Assembly: GCF_000365305.1 (NCBI RefSeq)
Contig: NZ_CM001841.1
Coordinates: forward strand, 762,717-817,493
DNA from: Dickeya dianthicola NCPPB 453
GTDB taxonomy: Bacteria; Pseudomonadota; Gammaproteobacteria; Enterobacterales; Enterobacteriaceae
DNA: 54,777 nt
Direction of reading: 5' to 3'
This document shows positions 39,900 to 48,827 of the stretch, piece after piece (within the stretch, counting starts at the first letter, position 1; each line of letters starts with the position of its first letter). A program made the position numbers and the translations under genes. The notes below the pieces were generated by a model. It was given only the letters and a program-made list of their open reading frames with translations, searched no databases and was not told where the DNA came from.

Positions 39900-41033
39900 A
39901 TGAAACAGGTACGAATCGGTCTGATCGGCACCGGCTACATCGGCCGCGCCCATGCCATCGCCTATGCGCAGGCGCCGGTGGTGTATGCGCTGAAAGGGCA
40001 ACTGGTGCGCGAGATGCTGGCGGAAGTCTCGCCGGAGCTGGCAAGGCAGCGGGCGCGGGAGCTGGGCTTCGCGCGTTTCACCAATGACTGGCAGGAACTG
40101 GTGGCCGACCCGGCCATCGACGTGGTGGATATCTGCGCCCCCAATTTTTTGCATCAGTCGATGGCGATGGCGGCGATTCGCCACGGCAAACACGTCTATT
40201 CGGAAAAACCGCTGGCGCTCAACGCCGCCGAGGCGCGCGCGATGGTGGACGCCGCTCGTCGGGCCGGGGTGAAAACGCTGGTCGGGTTCAACTACATGAA
40301 AAACCCGGCGGCGCAACTGGCGAAAGAGATTATCGCGCGCGGCGAGATTGGCGAGGTGACCCATTTTTACGGCGCCCACAACGAAGACTATTTGGCCGAC
40401 CCGCTAAAACCGGCGGACTGGCACTGTTTTCGGCACACCGCCGGGCTGGGCGCGTTGGGCGACGTGGGCGCACACATCGTCAATATGGCGCACTACCTGG
40501 TGGGCGAGATTACCGAGGTGTGCGGCGATCTGCAGACGGTGGTGCCGCAGCGGCCGGTGAGCGCGGGCAGCGCCGACCGGGTGGCGGTGGAAAACGAGGA
40601 TCAGGCGCACGCGATGGTGCGTTTCGCCAGCGGCGCGCGCGGGGTGATCGAGGCGTCAAGAGTGGCGTGCGGACGCAAGATGGGGCTGAGTTATGTCATC
40701 ACCGGCACCCGCGGCGCCATTAGCTTTACTCAGGAGCGGATGGCGGAACTGAAACTGTACCGGCATGACGACCCGGTTAACCGGCAGGGTTTTCAGACTT
40801 TGCTGATCGGGCCGCAGCACCCGGAATACGCCGCGTTCTGCGCCAGCGCCGGGCACGGCGTCGGTTTTAACGATCAGAAAACCGTTGAGGTGCGCGATCT
40901 TGTCGACGGCATCGCCGCCGACCAGCCGCTGTGGCCCGATTTTGAAGAGGGCTGGCGCGTCTCACGGGTGCTGGATGCCATTGTGCTGTCGCATCAGGCC
41001 GCGCGCTGGGTGGCGGTGCATGAGGTGGGATAA
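39900..41033 (+). CDS. Second Gfo/Idh/MocA dehydrogenase (inositol-type)
   Basis: Cytoplasmic oxidoreductase of 377 aa, paralogous to IolG but longer. Rossmann start IGLIGTGYIGRAHAIAYAQAP, YSEKPLALN with the catalytic Lys near residue 103, GFNYMKNPAAQLAKEII and GALGDVGAHIVNMAHYLVG are conserved. Such enzymes interconvert scyllo- or chiro-inositol isomers or inososes, widening the range of usable stereoisomers; the precise substrate is not readable. GGGAG precedes the ATG. The 3' end lies in a 9-bp tandem repeat. Confidence 0.88.
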   Translation: MKQVRIGLIGTGYIGRAHAIAYAQAPVVYALKGQLVREMLAEVSPELARQRARELGFARFTNDWQELVADPAIDVVDICAPNFLHQSMAMAAIRHGKHVYSEKPLALNAAEARAMVDAARRAGVKTLVGFNYMKNPAAQLAKEIIARGEIGEVTHFYGAHNEDYLADPLKPADWHCFRHTAGLGALGDVGAHIVNMAHYLVGEITEVCGDLQTVVPQRPVSAGSADRVAVENEDQAHAMVRFASGARGVIEASRVACGRKMGLSYVITGTRGAISFTQERMAELKLYRHDDPVNRQGFQTLLIGPQHPEYAAFCASAGHGVGFNDQKTVEVRDLVDGIAADQPLWPDFEEGWRVSRVLDAIVLSHQAARWVAVHEVG

Positions 41034-41052
41034 GTGGGATAAGTGGGATAAC
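41026..41052. repeat. Three tandem copies of a 9-bp unit at a gene end
   Basis: TGGGATAAG is repeated at 41026, 41035 and, ending in C, at 41044. The unit includes the TAA stop of the dehydrogenase gene, so extra copies leave the protein unchanged. Confidence 0.9.
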
Positions 41053-41105
41053 CGTCTGGCCGACGTGTTGTCGATTTCCCTTTTGGGCTGACAGGAATGG
41101 ACATA

Positions 41106-43049
41106 ATGACTACGCAAAAGCAGTTTGATGTGATTTGCATGGGACGGGTGGCGGTGGACCTGTACGGTCAGCAGATTGGCTCGCGTCTGGAAGACATGGG
41201 CAGTTTCGCCAAATATCTCGGCGGCTCTTCCGGCAACGTGGCCTACGGCACTGCCCGGCAGGGCCTGCGTTCCTCGATGCTGGCGCGGGTGGGCGACGAG
41301 CACATGGGGCGCTTTCTGCGCGAAGAGTTGCAGCAGGTCGGCTGTGACACCAGCCATTTGATTACCGACCCGACGCGGCTGACCGCGCTGGTGCTGCTCG
41401 GCATCAAGGACCGGGAAACCTTCCCGCTGATCTTCTACCGCGATAACTGCGCCGACATGGCTATCTCGCCGGAAGACGTCAACGAGGAGTACATCGCCTC
41501 GTCGCGCTGTCTGGCGATCACCGGCACCCATCTGTCGCACCCGAACACCCGCGAGGCGGTGCTGACCGCGCTGCGTTACGCCCGCCGCCACGGCGTGAAA
41601 ACGGTGCTGGATATCGACTACCGGCCGGTGCTGTGGGGGCTGACTTCGCCGGGCGACGGCGAAACCCGTTTCATCGAATCCGCGGCGGTGACGGCGCAGC
41701 TGCAACAGGTGCTGAACCTGTTCGACCTGATTGTCGGCACCGAAGAAGAGTTTCATATCGCCGGCGGCAGCACCGACACCCTACAGGCGCTGCGTCAGGC
41801 GCGGGCGCATACCGCGGCGGAACTGGTGTGCAAGCGGGGGCCGCTCGGTTGTTCGGTGTTCACCGGCGCGATTCCGGCATCGCTGGATGAAGGCATTACC
41901 GTCAAAGGCGTGCGCGTCGAGGTGCTTAACGTACTGGGCGCGGGCGATGCGTTTATGTCCGGCCTGCTGCGTGGTTATTTGAGCGGCGAAGGCTGGGAAA
42001 AAGCCTGCGCCTACGCCAACGCCTGCGGCGCGCTGGTGGTGTCGCGCCACGGCTGCGCCCCGGCGATGCCGAGTCGCATCGAGCTGGATAACTATCTGGC
42101 GCGCGCCCATGCGGTGCCGCGGCCGGATCTGGACCCGGAACTGAACCATTTGCATCGCGTCACTACCCGCCGTCAGCGCTGGGAAGAGCTGTGCGTGATC
42201 GCCTTTGATCACCGAAGCCAATTGGAAGAAATGGCGCTGACCTGCGGCGCCGATCGCAGCCGGATCCCGGCGCTCAAACAGTTGATTCTTCAGGCCAGCC
42301 AGCAGGCGGCGCAGCAGGCCGGGCTACAGGGCGCCGGATCGTCATCTGGCAAAGCCGGATTAGCGCCCGGCAAAGCCGGATTATTATGCGACGGCACCTT
42401 CGGGCAGGACGCGCTCAATACCATTACCGGGCAGGGCTGGTGGATTGGCCGCCCGATCGAACTGCCGGGCTCGCGCCCGCTGGCGCTGGAGCACGGCAAC
42501 ATCGGTTCGCAACTGGTGAGCTGGCCGCTGGAGCATGTGGTGAAGTGCCTGGTGTTTTTCCACCCGGAAGACGCTAGCCAGCTGCGGCTGGCGCAGGAGC
42601 GGCAGGTGAGCGAGGTCTATCGCGCCTGTTGCCAGTCCGGCCACGAACTGCTGCTGGAGGTGATCCTGCCGGCCGATATGCCGCGCAGCGACGATCTGTA
42701 CCTGCGGGCGATTCAACGATTTTACAACCTTGGCGTCCGGCCGGACTGGTGGAAGCTGCCGCCGCTGTCCGCCGACGGCTGGCAGCGGCTGGAGCGGTTG
42801 CTGGCGGAGCGCGACCCCCACTGCCGCGGCGTGGTGATCCTCGGGCTGGACGCGCCGATCGAGACATTACGTCAGGGGTTCAACGCCGCCGCCGGTCAAC
42901 CGGTGGTGAAAGGGTTCGCGGTGGGGCGCACGCTGTTTGCGCAGCCGGCGCAGCAGTGGCTGCGCGGCGATATCGACGACCGGCAACTGATCGCCGACGT
43001 TAAAGATAACTACCTGCAACTGATCGCCTTGTGGCGTCAACGCGGTTAA
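41106..43049 (+). CDS. iolC: 5-Dehydro-2-deoxygluconokinase fused to a DUF2090 aldolase-like domain
   Basis: Bifunctional-looking cytoplasmic protein of 647 aa. Residues 1-340 are a PfkB kinase (VICMGRVAVDLYG, KYLGGSSGNVAYG, and NVLGAGDAFMSGLL near 278) that phosphorylates 2-deoxy-5-keto-gluconate. Residues ~350-645 are DUF2090, a TIM-barrel like aldolases (CVIAFDHRSQLEEMA, AGLLCDGTFG), which likely does the IolJ aldolase step, since no separate iolJ is visible here. AGGA precedes ATG 41106 at nine bases; ATG 41097 is too close to it. The N-terminal part of the DUF2090 domain contains a 21-bp tandem duplication. Confidence 0.92.
   Translation: MTTQKQFDVICMGRVAVDLYGQQIGSRLEDMGSFAKYLGGSSGNVAYGTARQGLRSSMLARVGDEHMGRFLREELQQVGCDTSHLITDPTRLTALVLLGIKDRETFPLIFYRDNCADMAISPEDVNEEYIASSRCLAITGTHLSHPNTREAVLTALRYARRHGVKTVLDIDYRPVLWGLTSPGDGETRFIESAAVTAQLQQVLNLFDLIVGTEEEFHIAGGSTDTLQALRQARAHTAAELVCKRGPLGCSVFTGAIPASLDEGITVKGVRVEVLNVLGAGDAFMSGLLRGYLSGEGWEKACAYANACGALVVSRHGCAPAMPSRIELDNYLARAHAVPRPDLDPELNHLHRVTTRRQRWEELCVIAFDHRSQLEEMALTCGADRSRIPALKQLILQASQQAAQQAGLQGAGSSSGKAGLAPGKAGLLCDGTFGQDALNTITGQGWWIGRPIELPGSRPLALEHGNIGSQLVSWPLEHVVKCLVFFHPEDASQLRLAQERQVSEVYRACCQSGHELLLEVILPADMPRSDDLYLRAIQRFYNLGVRPDWWKLPPLSADGWQRLERLLAERDPHCRGVVILGLDAPIETLRQGFNAAAGQPVVKGFAVGRTLFAQPAQQWLRGDIDDRQLIADVKDNYLQLIALWRQRG
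42347..42388. repeat. 21-bp tandem repeat in iolC
   Basis: GGCAAAGCCGGATTA occurs at 42348-42362 and 42369-42383, period 21 bases. It encodes a repeated GKAGL in a low-complexity loop before AGLLCDG. Confidence 0.85.
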
Positions 43050-43075
43050 ATCCATTTAATGAGAGGGAATCGAGA

Positions 43076-43966
43076 ATGACTGTTCAACTGGGTATTAATC
43101 CGCTGACCTGGACCAATGACGACCTGCCGTCGCTGGGGGCGGAAACCTCGCTGGAAACCTGTCTGAGCGAAGGGCGTCAGGCCGGTTTCGCCGGGTTCGA
43201 ACTGGGCAACAAGTTCCCGCGCCAGTCCGGCCTACTGGGGCCGATTCTGCAACAACACGGGCTGAGTCTGGTTTCCGGCTGGTATTCCGGCCAGTTGCTG
43301 ACCCGTTCGGTAAACGACGAGATCGCCGCGGTGCAGGATCACCTCAACCTGCTGCGAGAACTGGGCGCCACCGTGCTGGTGTTCGCCGAAGTCACCGGCG
43401 CGGTGCATGGTGAGCAGCGCACGCCAGTGCATCTGCGCCCGCGTTTTCCGGCGGCGCGCTGGCAGGAATACGGCGACAAGCTCAGTGAGTTCGCCCGCTA
43501 TACCCAGCAGCAGGGGGTGCAAATCGCCTATCACCACCATATGGGCACGGTGATTGAAACCGACGACGACGTGGATCAACTGATGACCCACACCGGGCCG
43601 GAAGTCGGCCTGCTGCTGGATACCGGTCACCTCACCTTTGCCGCTGCCGATCCGTTGGCGGTAGCGCAACGCTGGGCGACGCGCATCAACCATGTACACT
43701 GCAAAGACATTCGCCCCGAAGTGCTGAAAGAGGTGAAGAACCGTAAGAGCAGCTTCCTTGATGCGGTGCTAAGCGGCGTGTTCACTGTGCCGGGCGACGG
43801 TTGCGTCGATTACCCGTCGCTGTTCCGGCTGCTGAAAGCGCAGGATTATCAGGGCTGGCTGGTGGTGGAAGCCGAACAGGACCCGGCGGTGGCGCATCCG
43901 CTGACTTACGCGACGTTGGGATTCAATAACCTGCAGCGCTTTGCCCGCGATGCAGGTTTGATTTGA
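43076..43966 (+). CDS. iolE: Inosose dehydratase
   Basis: Cytoplasmic enzyme of 296 aa of the xylose-isomerase-like TIM-barrel family; it dehydrates 2-keto-myo-inositol. Motifs include LGINPLTWTNDDLP, GFELGNKFPRQ, IAYHHHMGTVIET and LLLDTGHLTFA with metal ligands, and INHVHCKDIRPEVL. The frame is open from a GTG at 43031 inside iolC, but the ATG at 43076 follows GAGGGAA and fits the family. Confidence 0.94.
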   Translation: MTVQLGINPLTWTNDDLPSLGAETSLETCLSEGRQAGFAGFELGNKFPRQSGLLGPILQQHGLSLVSGWYSGQLLTRSVNDEIAAVQDHLNLLRELGATVLVFAEVTGAVHGEQRTPVHLRPRFPAARWQEYGDKLSEFARYTQQQGVQIAYHHHMGTVIETDDDVDQLMTHTGPEVGLLLDTGHLTFAAADPLAVAQRWATRINHVHCKDIRPEVLKEVKNRKSSFLDAVLSGVFTVPGDGCVDYPSLFRLLKAQDYQGWLVVEAEQDPAVAHPLTYATLGFNNLQRFARDAGLI

Positions 43967-43989
43967 CGGTAGCAGCAAGGAGGTGGGCG

Positions 43990-44817
43990 ATGTCTGAATT
44001 ACTGTCCCGTTATCATGCGCCGGATGAGCAGGGCCGCATCCAGCAGATTACCCCGGCTCGCGCGGGCTGGCGTCATGTCGGGTTTGAGGTTTACCAGTTG
44101 TCGACCGGTGCGACGCTGGCGCTGCCCGCGGTGGCTGAAGAACGTTGTCTGGTGCTGGTGGGCGGTCGGGCGACGGTGGTCACGCCGCTGGCGCGGTTTG
44201 AGCATATCGGCGATCGCATGAACCCGTTTGAGCGCAAGAAGCCTTGGGCGGTGTACGTTTCGCCGGGGGAAACGGTGACCGTTATTGCCGACACGCCGCT
44301 GGAGCTGGCGGTCTGCGCCGCGCCGGGGTGGAGCAACCATCCCACCCGGCTGATAGCCCCGCCGGACATCGGTGCGCAAGCGCGCGGCGCCGGGCGTAAC
44401 CGCCGTTTCGTGCATAACATCCTGCCGGAGGACAAGGTGGCGGACAGTCTGCTGGTGGTGGAAGTCTACACCGACGAGGGCTGCACCAGTTCTTATCCCA
44501 GCCACAAGCACGATGTTGACAACCCGCCGCAGGAAACTTATCTGGAAGAGACGTACTACCACCGGCTCAATCCGCCGCAGGGTTTCTGCCTGCAACGGGT
44601 CTACACCGAAGACCGCTCGTTGGACGAGTGCATGGCGGCGTATGACCGGGACGTGGTGATGGTGCCGCGCGGCTATCACCCGGTGGCGACGCTGGCGGGT
44701 TACGACAGTTACTACCTTAACGTGATGGCGGGGCCGGTGCGCCAGTGGCGTTTTAGCTGGGAGCAGGACCACCAGTGGGTGAACAGCGCGGAATACGCGG
44801 CAAAGCACAGCGGGTGA
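43990..44817 (+). CDS. iolB: 5-Deoxy-glucuronate isomerase
   Basis: Cytoplasmic cupin-fold isomerase of 275 aa converting 5-deoxyglucuronate to 2-deoxy-5-keto-gluconate. The C-terminal cupin carries SYPSHKHDVDN and QETYLEETYYHRL with His and Glu metal ligands and GYHPVATLAGYDSYYLNVMAG. A near-perfect AAGGAGGTG lies before ATG 43990; the frame opens earlier at 43963 but overlaps iolE. Last gene of the unit. Confidence 0.94.
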   Translation: MSELLSRYHAPDEQGRIQQITPARAGWRHVGFEVYQLSTGATLALPAVAEERCLVLVGGRATVVTPLARFEHIGDRMNPFERKKPWAVYVSPGETVTVIADTPLELAVCAAPGWSNHPTRLIAPPDIGAQARGAGRNRRFVHNILPEDKVADSLLVVEVYTDEGCTSSYPSHKHDVDNPPQETYLEETYYHRLNPPQGFCLQRVYTEDRSLDECMAAYDRDVVMVPRGYHPVATLAGYDSYYLNVMAGPVRQWRFSWEQDHQWVNSAEYAAKHSG

Positions 44818-45182
44818 GGTTTTTATCGTGCAGATAACCTCTTGAGTTCAAGGTGAGAGGTTTTTCCGGCGTCAAAAACTGTGCTGAGGTGGACGACTTC
44901 GCCGGGTGAGCGGCATGGATGCCGCGAAAGCCCGTGCCGTGCCGGGAGCACGTCACGGGCGGCCCGAACAGCGAAGGCGAACGCCGAAGGGACCGCGCAG
45001 CGGCACAGTTTAGCCCCTAGCCAGTGGTCAAGGAGAGGCGGCGTGTGAGCCTCTCCTTGTCGTGCGTGCGGTGACGTTGCAAAGTGACAACAGACGTTAT
45101 CACGCACGAAACTTTCCACTGCCCTGACATAAATTTGCCAGTAACAAAACAACCCGGCTGTTGTTCAACAGCCAGTCCAGAT
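44818..45182. other. GC-rich spacer between iolB and mltB, possible dispersed repeat
   Basis: 365 bases between convergent genes. The stretch ~44900-45020 is very GC-rich with several nested short inverted repeats (for example GGCATGGATGCC, and GCCCGTG with CACGGGC) and does not look coding. A strong hairpin follows at 45030-45058. Confidence 0.5.
45030..45058 (+). terminator. Strong hairpin downstream of the iol unit
   Basis: AAGGAGAGGC (45030-45039) and GCCTCTCCTT (45049-45058) form a perfect ten-base stem with a nine-base loop. No long U-tract follows. Confidence 0.55.
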
Positions 45183-46286
45183 TTAATACCCCTGCCGTGC
45201 TTTTCTGACTTCTTCCCCTAACTGCCACACCGCCATCGCGTAGTGTACGCTGTGGTTGTAGCGGGTGATGGCGTAGAAATTCGGCAGGCCGTACCAGAAC
45301 TGGTAGTAGCTGCCCATGTCGAGGCGCAGCAGGCTGGCTTCCTGCACGCCGCCCAGCGCGGCACTCGGGCGCAGCCCCGCCGCCGCCAGCGTTGATAGGG
45401 AATAGCGGGTCTTGAAGCCGGTTTCCAGCGCGAAGGTCTGGCCGCTGGCGGTCACCGCGACCTGTCCGTCTGGTTGCCAGCCGTTCGATTTGAAGTAGTT
45501 GGCGACGCTGCCGATGGCGTCCACCGGATCCCACAGGTTGGCGATGCCGTCGCCGTTGAAATCCACCGCGTATTTCTTGAACGCGGACGGCATGAACTGG
45601 CCGTAGCCCATCGCGCCGGCAAACGAGCCGCGCAGCGACAGCGGGTCGAAGCCGTCTTCCCGCGCCATCAGCAGAAAGTATTCCAGCTCGCTTTGGAAGT
45701 ACTCGGCGCGGCGCGGGTAGGCGAAGGCCAGTGTCGCCAGCGCATCCAGAATGCGGGTTTTGCCCATCACCCGGCCCCAGCGGGTTTCCACCCCGATAAT
45801 GCCGACGATGATCTCCGGCGGTACGCCGTAAACCTGGCGGGCGCGCTCCAGCGCGTCCTGATACTGGCTCCAGAATGCCACGCCGTTCTGCACATTATCC
45901 GGGGTAATGAACTGCTTGCGGTAGCGCAGCCAGGCGCCATTGGGAATGTTGGACGGGGTGGACGTTGACGGCGACGGCGCCTGTTTGTCCATCAGCCGGA
46001 TCACCCAATCCAGCCGCTGCGCCTGCGCCAGCACATCGTGCAGTTGCTGGCGTTCGAAGCCATACTGCCGCACCATCTTATCCACGAAACGGTCCACCTC
46101 CGGGCTGTTGGCGAAATCGCCGCTGGTCAGCAGACCGCCGGCGTGGGCGGGGGATAACAGAAAGCCGCCGGACGGGGCGTTGGCGGCGGGGGTACCGATA
46201 ATTTCAGCCCCGGCGGGCTCAGTGGATTTATTGCTGCAGGCGGACAGCGCCAGCAACAGCGGAAAAACAGCAACCAGGCGACGCAT
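45183..46286 (-). CDS. mltB: Membrane-bound lytic murein transglycosylase B
   Basis: Outer-membrane lipoprotein of 367 aa that cleaves the MurNAc-GlcNAc bond with 1,6-anhydro product. The start at 46286 gives a lipoprotein signal with lipobox LALSAC; an upstream frame to 46328 would hide it. Conserved blocks as in E. coli MltB are GAWLRYRKQFITPDNVQNG, IIVGIIGVETRWGRVMGKTRILDALATL with the catalytic Glu near residue 167, and GSFAGAMGYGQFMPSAFKKYAVDFNGDG. Single gene. Confidence 0.95.
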   Translation of the reverse strand: MRRLVAVFPLLLALSACSNKSTEPAGAEIIGTPAANAPSGGFLLSPAHAGGLLTSGDFANSPEVDRFVDKMVRQYGFERQQLHDVLAQAQRLDWVIRLMDKQAPSPSTSTPSNIPNGAWLRYRKQFITPDNVQNGVAFWSQYQDALERARQVYGVPPEIIVGIIGVETRWGRVMGKTRILDALATLAFAYPRRAEYFQSELEYFLLMAREDGFDPLSLRGSFAGAMGYGQFMPSAFKKYAVDFNGDGIANLWDPVDAIGSVANYFKSNGWQPDGQVAVTASGQTFALETGFKTRYSLSTLAAAGLRPSAALGGVQEASLLRLDMGSYYQFWYGLPNFYAITRYNHSVHYAMAVWQLGEEVRKARQGY

Positions 46287-46456
46287 CAGATATCCATATA
46301 ATTCAGTCAAAAACAACGTGGCGGTCATGGTAGCGCAACGTCCATAGGGAAAAAACCGAATTGTGACGAGTCATCGCACGCGGGGGCGCTGCCAGGCGAT
46401 GCGCTCCGTCTTTGCGATTATCAAATGGCGTACTGGTGAAAAACATTCTGGAATAT

Positions 46457-46472
46457 TGTGATGTTTATCACG
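46457..46472 (+). promoter_or_regulatory. CRP-cAMP binding site
   Basis: TGTGA-TGTTTA-TCACG fits the TGTGA-N6-TCACA consensus at nine of ten positions. It lies 83 bases before the nucleoside-recognition gene. Confidence 0.65.
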
Positions 46473-46554
46473 AAAATAACCGGACAGAGATTCCGGTGTC
46501 ATACCGCCGTCAGGGGACAAAAACCGGATCGTTTCACCCGTGCTGGAACATTAC

Positions 46555-47487
46555 ATGAATGTGATTGGAATCATCATGTCATCGGGGAAAGCCTCCGTTG
46601 ACGTTGCGCTGTATACACTGTTGCCGATTATGGTGGTGATGCTGGTCATCATGCGTTTTCTGGAAGTGAAAGGCGTTGTCGATGCGCTGGTTCGCTGGAT
46701 GGCGCCGATTCTCAAGCCCTTCGGGCTAACCGGAATGAGCACCTTTGCGCTGATTCAGCTCAACTTTGTCAGTTTTGCCGCGCCGCTGGCGACGCTGTCG
46801 ATGATGGAAAAACGCGGCGTGTCCGATCGCCATATGGCGGCGACGCTGGCGATGGTGTTCGCGATGGGGCAGGGCAATGTATTTTATCCGCTGGCGCCGT
46901 TTGGCCTGCACTGGGCGGCGGCCATCGTTATCTCGATTATCGGCGGGCTGGCGGCGGCCGCGCTGACCTATCATGTGCTGGGGCGTAAATTATCCGCCGT
47001 GGAGGGGGGGCGCTCCGGCGAGGTTTCTGCCGAAGAGCCGGCGGCCAGAGGCGTTATCGGCATCATTAATAGCGCAGGGGCGGACGCCATCAGGCTGGCG
47101 CTCGGGTCGGTGCCGATGCTGATTCTCTCCATGACGATTGTCGGCATACTGGAATCCGCCGGCGCGGTGACCGCGCTTGAGCGTTTTTTCTCGCCGCTGC
47201 TGGCGTCGGCCAATATTTCTCCTGTCTTCGTCATGCCGACGCTGGTGAAATGTTTGGCGGGCGGCACCGCCTATTTTGGCGTGATGTCAGACTTAGTCCA
47301 GCAGGGAAAAATGACCGCCAGTCAGATCAACGCTTCCGCCGGCTTGCTGATACAGACGTTTGATTTGCCGGGCATCGGCATTTTTCTGGGCGTTGGCTCC
47401 CGACTTACCCGGCTGTTCCGCTACGCCGCGCTGGGGGCGATGTTTGGCATTCTGGTCAGGACTGTGCTGCATGTGGCGGTGTTTTAG
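46555..47487 (+). CDS. Nucleoside-recognition (Gate) domain membrane protein
   Basis: Polytopic inner-membrane protein of 310 aa with about eight segments and two Gate-like halves: LVRWMAPILKPFGLTGMSTFALIQLNFVSFAAP in the first and ALERFFSPLLASANISPVFVMPTLVKCLAGG in the second. Such proteins resemble YjiH/SpmB and concentrative nucleoside transporter cores; substrate unknown. The frame opens from a GTG at 46540; ATG 46555 is chosen but the ribosome site is weak for both. A CRP site upstream suggests catabolite control. Confidence 0.8.
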   Translation: MNVIGIIMSSGKASVDVALYTLLPIMVVMLVIMRFLEVKGVVDALVRWMAPILKPFGLTGMSTFALIQLNFVSFAAPLATLSMMEKRGVSDRHMAATLAMVFAMGQGNVFYPLAPFGLHWAAAIVISIIGGLAAAALTYHVLGRKLSAVEGGRSGEVSAEEPAARGVIGIINSAGADAIRLALGSVPMLILSMTIVGILESAGAVTALERFFSPLLASANISPVFVMPTLVKCLAGGTAYFGVMSDLVQQGKMTASQINASAGLLIQTFDLPGIGIFLGVGSRLTRLFRYAALGAMFGILVRTVLHVAVF

Positions 47488-47792
47488 GCTGTGTCGCATA
47501 GTATTGCGGGACCCAAGCCTGAGGTCAGGTGACGGCGTGTCGTTGCGTGTCGTTCTACGGGTACGGGGGCAGGCGAGAAGCATTTCTTCGCACAGCGCTT
47601 ATCACGGCACTGGCATGCTGGGTGCTGCTGCCGCGTTGTTACCCTGAGCGGCACCGTAAAGCGCTCGCACATGCGTCACGGCTTCAGGCCGTTAAGTTGA
47701 CCAGGTAGCCTGCCCGAACCCACATCATCAGGTGGCAAGCTAGCTATTATTCATGCAAAATTCGCCAATGGACCACGTTGGAGACGCGTACA
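47488..47792. other. Spacer before the GlxA-type regulator
   Basis: 305 bases with irregular composition. A small hairpin ACGGC-TTCAG-GCCGT lies near 47677-47691. No gene or recognisable regulatory site is supported. Confidence 0.45.
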
Positions 47793-48827
47793 ATGCGCAT
47801 TGCAATCATTGCCGTTGACGGTAGCTTGTTGTCCGCCATTGCAGGCTTATCGGATCTGTTCTGGATAACCAATCAGGCACTACGCACACCGCCAAAAGGG
47901 GTTGCCACGGGCATCGAAAATCTGGACAAAATTGCCTTTGAGACAAGTATTGTCAGCGCTGACGGCAAAGCATTACACGATCCGCAAGGCAGGGTGATTC
48001 CGGTCGATGCCGATTTCCAGGAGCCAACGCATTACAACGCCGTCTTAGTGACCGGCATGGCGTTGGGGGCCGACGGATTACCCCCCCATTCAGATTCAAT
48101 CCAAAAGGCTGCCAACTGGCTGAATATATGTCATCAACAAGGTGTATTGGTTGGAGCCGCGTGCGCTGGAACGTTTGTCCTCGGAGAGGCCGGCTTACTA
48201 AACGACAGGCGTTGCACCACAACCTGGTGGCTGCACCATGCTTTTAAACGACGCTTTCCCAAAGCCCGCGCTGTTTGGGGAACCGCGGTAGAAGAGCAAG
48301 ACAGCATCATTACAACCGGAGGCCCACTGTCCTGGGTGGATCTGGGTTTGCATGTCATCAGGCGTCTTGCAGGCGCCGACATCGCTAAGCTGGCGGCGGA
48401 CATCTCCGTGGCGGATAGTCTGCCGTTGCCGCAGCTGATTTATGCACCCCGAGGATTTATCAATACGGCTGATCCGCTTTTGCTGCAGGCAGAACAAATC
48501 ATCCGTCACACCAATCCAAATCTCACCACCGAAGGTCTGGCTAAAGCCTTGAATTTAAGCGAGCGAACCCTGCATCGACGGTTAAAGATGTTGAGCAATG
48601 AATCTCCCAAGGAATTCATTACGCGCGTCAGGATAGAAACCGCCTGTGTGCTGCTGGACACCCCCGGAGCCAGTGTTAAACAGGTGGCAACCCAATGCGG
48701 CTATAACGAAGAAACCTCATTCCGGCGTGCATTTAATCAGGTCACCGGCATGACGCCGGTAGATTACAAACGCTGGTCGAGTGGGCGAAACCGCGTATCT
48801 GTCGACGCGAAGAACCCGCCCCGATAG
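47793..48827 (+). CDS. GlxA-type AraC-family transcriptional regulator
   Basis: Protein of 344 aa with an N-terminal DJ-1/PfpI-like domain (about residues 1-190) and a C-terminal AraC HTH (about 245-330). The first has AIIAVDGSLLSAIAGLSDLFWITN and the nucleophile-like Cys in GAACAGTFVLGEAGL near 124. The second shows LAKALNLSERTLHRRLKML and VATQCGYNEETSFRRAFNQVTGMTPVDYK. The family regulates diverse catabolic or stress genes. TTG at 47778 is open; ATG 47793 has GGAG nine bases upstream. Target unknown. Confidence 0.9.
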   Translation: MRIAIIAVDGSLLSAIAGLSDLFWITNQALRTPPKGVATGIENLDKIAFETSIVSADGKALHDPQGRVIPVDADFQEPTHYNAVLVTGMALGADGLPPHSDSIQKAANWLNICHQQGVLVGAACAGTFVLGEAGLLNDRRCTTTWWLHHAFKRRFPKARAVWGTAVEEQDSIITTGGPLSWVDLGLHVIRRLAGADIAKLAADISVADSLPLPQLIYAPRGFINTADPLLLQAEQIIRHTNPNLTTEGLAKALNLSERTLHRRLKMLSNESPKEFITRVRIETACVLLDTPGASVKQVATQCGYNEETSFRRAFNQVTGMTPVDYKRWSSGRNRVSVDAKNPPR

